From assembly GCF_000159355.1 (NCBI RefSeq), contig NZ_GG670120.1, positions 877,099-941,098 on the forward strand: a DNA stretch of 64,000 nt, in the 5' to 3' direction. A program made the position numbers and the translations under genes. Below, piece by piece: positions 63,400 through 64,000 of this stretch (its first letter is position 1; every line of letters begins with the position of its first letter). Origin of the DNA: Lactobacillus johnsonii ATCC 33200. Its GTDB lineage: Bacteria > Bacillota > Bacilli > Lactobacillales > Lactobacillaceae. The notes below the pieces were generated by a model that saw only the letters and a program-made list of their open reading frames with translations, had not been told where the DNA came from and searched no databases.

Positions 63400-64000
63400 T
63401 TAACTAATTAATCTCTCAATATTATTTTCAACACATTTTCTTCTTTTTCCCGTTATTAAAATTACGCTAACAAGTATAAATAATCCTGAAGTTATTATAA
63501 CGTGAGCTAAAGCTGGTGAATCAAAGATGGTTAAGATCCCGTTTCCTACAAAGCTAAGGGGAGTAAAGGAAAACACAACTAAATCAAATAAGAAATGAAA
63601 TAGAACATTGAGCCAGATCTGCCCTGAATATAGAAATAAGCTTCCTAAAAAGATACCTAATCCAACTGCTCCTAGCGATTGAATAATTACATCGGTTAAA
63701 TTTCTTTCTGGTGATAGCAACTGATTAAAATGAAGTAATCCAAACAGTAAGCTACTAATTAGAATAGTCAAAGATATCTTATGTTTATTATTTTTAAGCA
63801 TTGCCAAAAGAATAATAATTGTAAGATATCGCCAAACTTCCTCGGTAATACCAGCATCCGCAGCATTTAAGAATACTTCTAGTGCACTACAAAAATACTG
63901 TGATTCTGCTGGATTCAACCATTCAAAATTCCATTTCCAAATCAATTCTCCAATTAATTTAGGATTGGCTGTTAAAAAGGCATTGAAGAAAACCATATAG
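63400..64000 (-). CDS. CPBP-family intramembrane metalloprotease, probably cut by the right edge
   Basis: A membrane protein with about six helices visible. CPBP (Abi) motifs are all present: EEVWRYL near residue 54 (EExxR), FGLLHF near 86, NVLFHFLFD near 130. In bacteriocin clusters such proteins often confer immunity. The frame is open up to position 63999 with an in-frame ATG at 63996, so the real start likely lies outside the window. It is near the PedB-like gene, transcribed toward it, with an 87-bp gap. Confidence 0.85.
   Translation of the reverse strand, partial: YMVFFNAFLTANPKLIGELIWKWNFEWLNPAESQYFCSALEVFLNAADAGITEEVWRYLTIIILLAMLKNNKHKISLTILISSLLFGLLHFNQLLSPERNLTDVIIQSLGAVGLGIFLGSLFLYSGQIWLNVLFHFLFDLVVFSFTPLSFVGNGILTIFDSPALAHVIITSGLFILVSVILITGKRRKCVENNIERLIS

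Noticed and set aside
1-64000. CRISPR arrays or intact insertion sequences
   Set aside because: No regularly spaced repeat-spacer series and no transposase frame were found; the only long direct repeat is the tRNA-Arg pair.

Overview
The window is 64 kb of AT-rich, gene-dense chromosome from a low-GC Gram-positive bacterium. The gene content suggests a Lactobacillus of the L. johnsonii / L. gasseri type: PepC-family, PepN and PepX peptidases, a phosphoketolase, a T-box leader before an OppA-type lipoprotein, fused binding-protein/permease ABC transporters, and orphan bacteriocin-immunity genes. This species call is an inference from gene families, not a measured identity. Most genes lie on the minus strand in short operons separated by clear rho-independent hairpins. 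No rRNA, CRISPR array, intact transposase or integrase was seen; two tRNA-Arg genes are present.

Left part (1-14 kb). A cysteine aminopeptidase is cut by the left edge. An isoleucine-type T-box leader with a degenerate T-box motif precedes an oppA-like gene carrying three in-frame stops. A MerR regulator diverges from a DHA2 drug-efflux gene and a DUF4811 partner. Next come a glycosyltransferase, a Fic toxin with a VbhA-like antitoxin carrying an extra N-terminal domain, and glmS. Between glmS and tRNA-Arg(UCU), a 2.1 kb segment with a nonsense-mutated ABC exporter is bracketed by two copies of the tRNA 3' end plus its terminator, which looks like the scar of an integrated element.

Middle (14-40 kb). 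This part holds a HAD phosphatase, PepN and PepX; a small alarmone synthetase with a two-component system in the order of the streptococcal relPRS operon; a frameshifted LtrA gene; and an OsmC protein beside an EgtU/OpuC-type ABC importer. It continues with galU, yihY, map, a flavodoxin, a GtrA protein, wecB, tRNA-Arg(CCU) and an unusual coupled trio (GH25-like membrane protein, DEAD-box helicase, orphan PTS EIIC). An amino acid permease, hpt, a CNNM/CorC protein, a second homopolymer-frameshifted membrane gene and a nitroreductase follow.

Right part (40-64 kb). Phosphoketolase, a DeoR regulator, a nucleoside hydrolase with its GntR regulator, and rbsK-rpiA together outline a route from nucleosides through ribose phosphate to the phosphoketolase. 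Then come dps, a YfcC transporter, the complete pstSCAB1B2-phoU phosphate operon, a glutamine-type amino acid importer, a patatin-like lipase and a P-type cation ATPase. The window ends in a group combining a PedB-like bacteriocin immunity protein, a small membrane protein and a CPBP protease.

Decay is a theme: four genes are broken, two by nonsense mutations and two by single-base changes in long T runs. The most unusual structures are the tRNA-Arg insertion scar, the Fic/antitoxin fusion, and a set of phased repeats (31-32 bp apart) between the DeoR regulator and a possible immunity gene.
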